A DNA stretch of 64,000 nucleotides from Poriferisphaera corsica (GTDB lineage Bacteria > Planctomycetota > Phycisphaerae > Phycisphaerales > Phycisphaeraceae), in contig NZ_CP036425.1 of the NCBI RefSeq assembly GCF_007747445.1, positions 124,001 to 188,000 on the forward strand, read 5' to 3'. The translations under genes and the position numbers were made by a program. Numbering within the stretch: the first letter of the stretch is position 1; every line of letters starts with the position of its first letter. Below are positions 63,885 through 64,000 of this stretch, in pieces. Below the pieces are notes generated by a model, which was given only the letters and a program-made list of their open reading frames with translations, ran no database searches and had not been told where the DNA came from.

Positions 63885-64000
63885 TTGAGCAAGTTGCATC
63901 ATGACATGCCACATGTCCTGCGAAACAATCGGAAGCAGGCTCGTATGAGAAGCGTTTTTAACGTAACGACCCACTGGTTAATGAGGCAAGTAATTTTACA
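63885..64000 (+). repeat. MITE-like repeat, copy 4 (cut by window end)
   Basis: Begins TTGAGCAAGTTGC and matches copy 2 through most of its interior (CCACATGTCCTGCGAAACAA, GAAGCGTTTTTAACGTAACG). The right terminal repeat lies beyond the window. Confidence 0.85.

Overview
The window looks like a chromosomal segment of a planctomycete, most likely class Phycisphaerae. The taxonomic call is inferred from four predicted PEP-CTERM proteins (VPEPASLALLGLGGL-type tails followed by an Arg-rich end), two Planctomycete-style pseudopilins (GFTLIELLVVISIIA...LLPALS) and the general gene mix. No rRNA, convincing tRNA or CRISPR array was found.

Layout. 0-6.2 kb: the tail of a SpoIIE-type phosphatase, then a minus-strand carbohydrate group (DUF4434 protein, lipoprotein, AGE-family epimerase, GH31 glucosidase). 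6.4-12.2 kb: D-Ala-D-Ala ligase, a DapA/NanA-family aldolase, an FtsQ-like protein and a sodium:solute symporter, interspersed with short repeats. 12.6-15.7 kb: a DUF4253 protein, a thioesterase and two tandem PEP-CTERM paralogues. 16.3-22.4 kb: an aryl-acid/2-oxo-acid module of two phenylacetate-CoA-ligase-like enzymes, a double-ACT protein and both subunits of indolepyruvate:ferredoxin oxidoreductase. 22.5-26.7 kb: a low-gene-density islet with two decayed transposase copies, a DUF1963-like gene and a broken RHS polymorphic toxin next to an intact probable immunity gene. 26.7-29.1 kb: PEP-CTERM + pseudopilin + CbiX-like chelatase. 29.2-35.5 kb: a chemoreceptor, a large SSS transporter and a CBM9-like lipoprotein. 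36.3-45.5 kb: a complete cbb3 oxidase locus (fused ccoNO, ccoQ, ccoP, ccoG, ccoH, TauE/SafE-like, ccoI, ccoS), then catalase. 47-55 kb: AT-richer housekeeping and signalling genes (coaB, Hpt, response regulator-GGDEF, M16-like, DHOD-like, HAD phosphatase). 55.3-64 kb: pyruvate dehydrogenase E2, an autotransporter-like barrel, apt, a CPBP protease, cysC, and a second PEP-CTERM/pseudopilin module with a small His/Cys-rich exported protein.

The most interesting material is non-coding. (i) A ~130-bp MITE-like family with terminal inverted repeats occurs four times (6378, 9098, 60802, 63885). (ii) A 67-bp double-palindrome element occurs twice with identical architecture (7777, 15806). (iii) A 15-bp palindrome, CTAAYYnnnRRTTAG-like, recurs six times at gene starts or stop codons. 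(iv) A GC-rich hairpin recurs three times with paired changes in its stem. The sign of strand composition (C-rich versus G-rich plus strand) also flips within iorA near 21.3 kb and flips back between about 46 and 57 kb, regardless of gene orientation. Two of the repeats intrude into genes: one encodes the last 11 residues and stop of Ddl, and another supplies the stop codon of the FtsQ-like gene.

All function calls were made by eye from sequence motifs; no database search was run. Start codons are chosen from visible ribosome-binding sites and family starts and are uncertain where stated.
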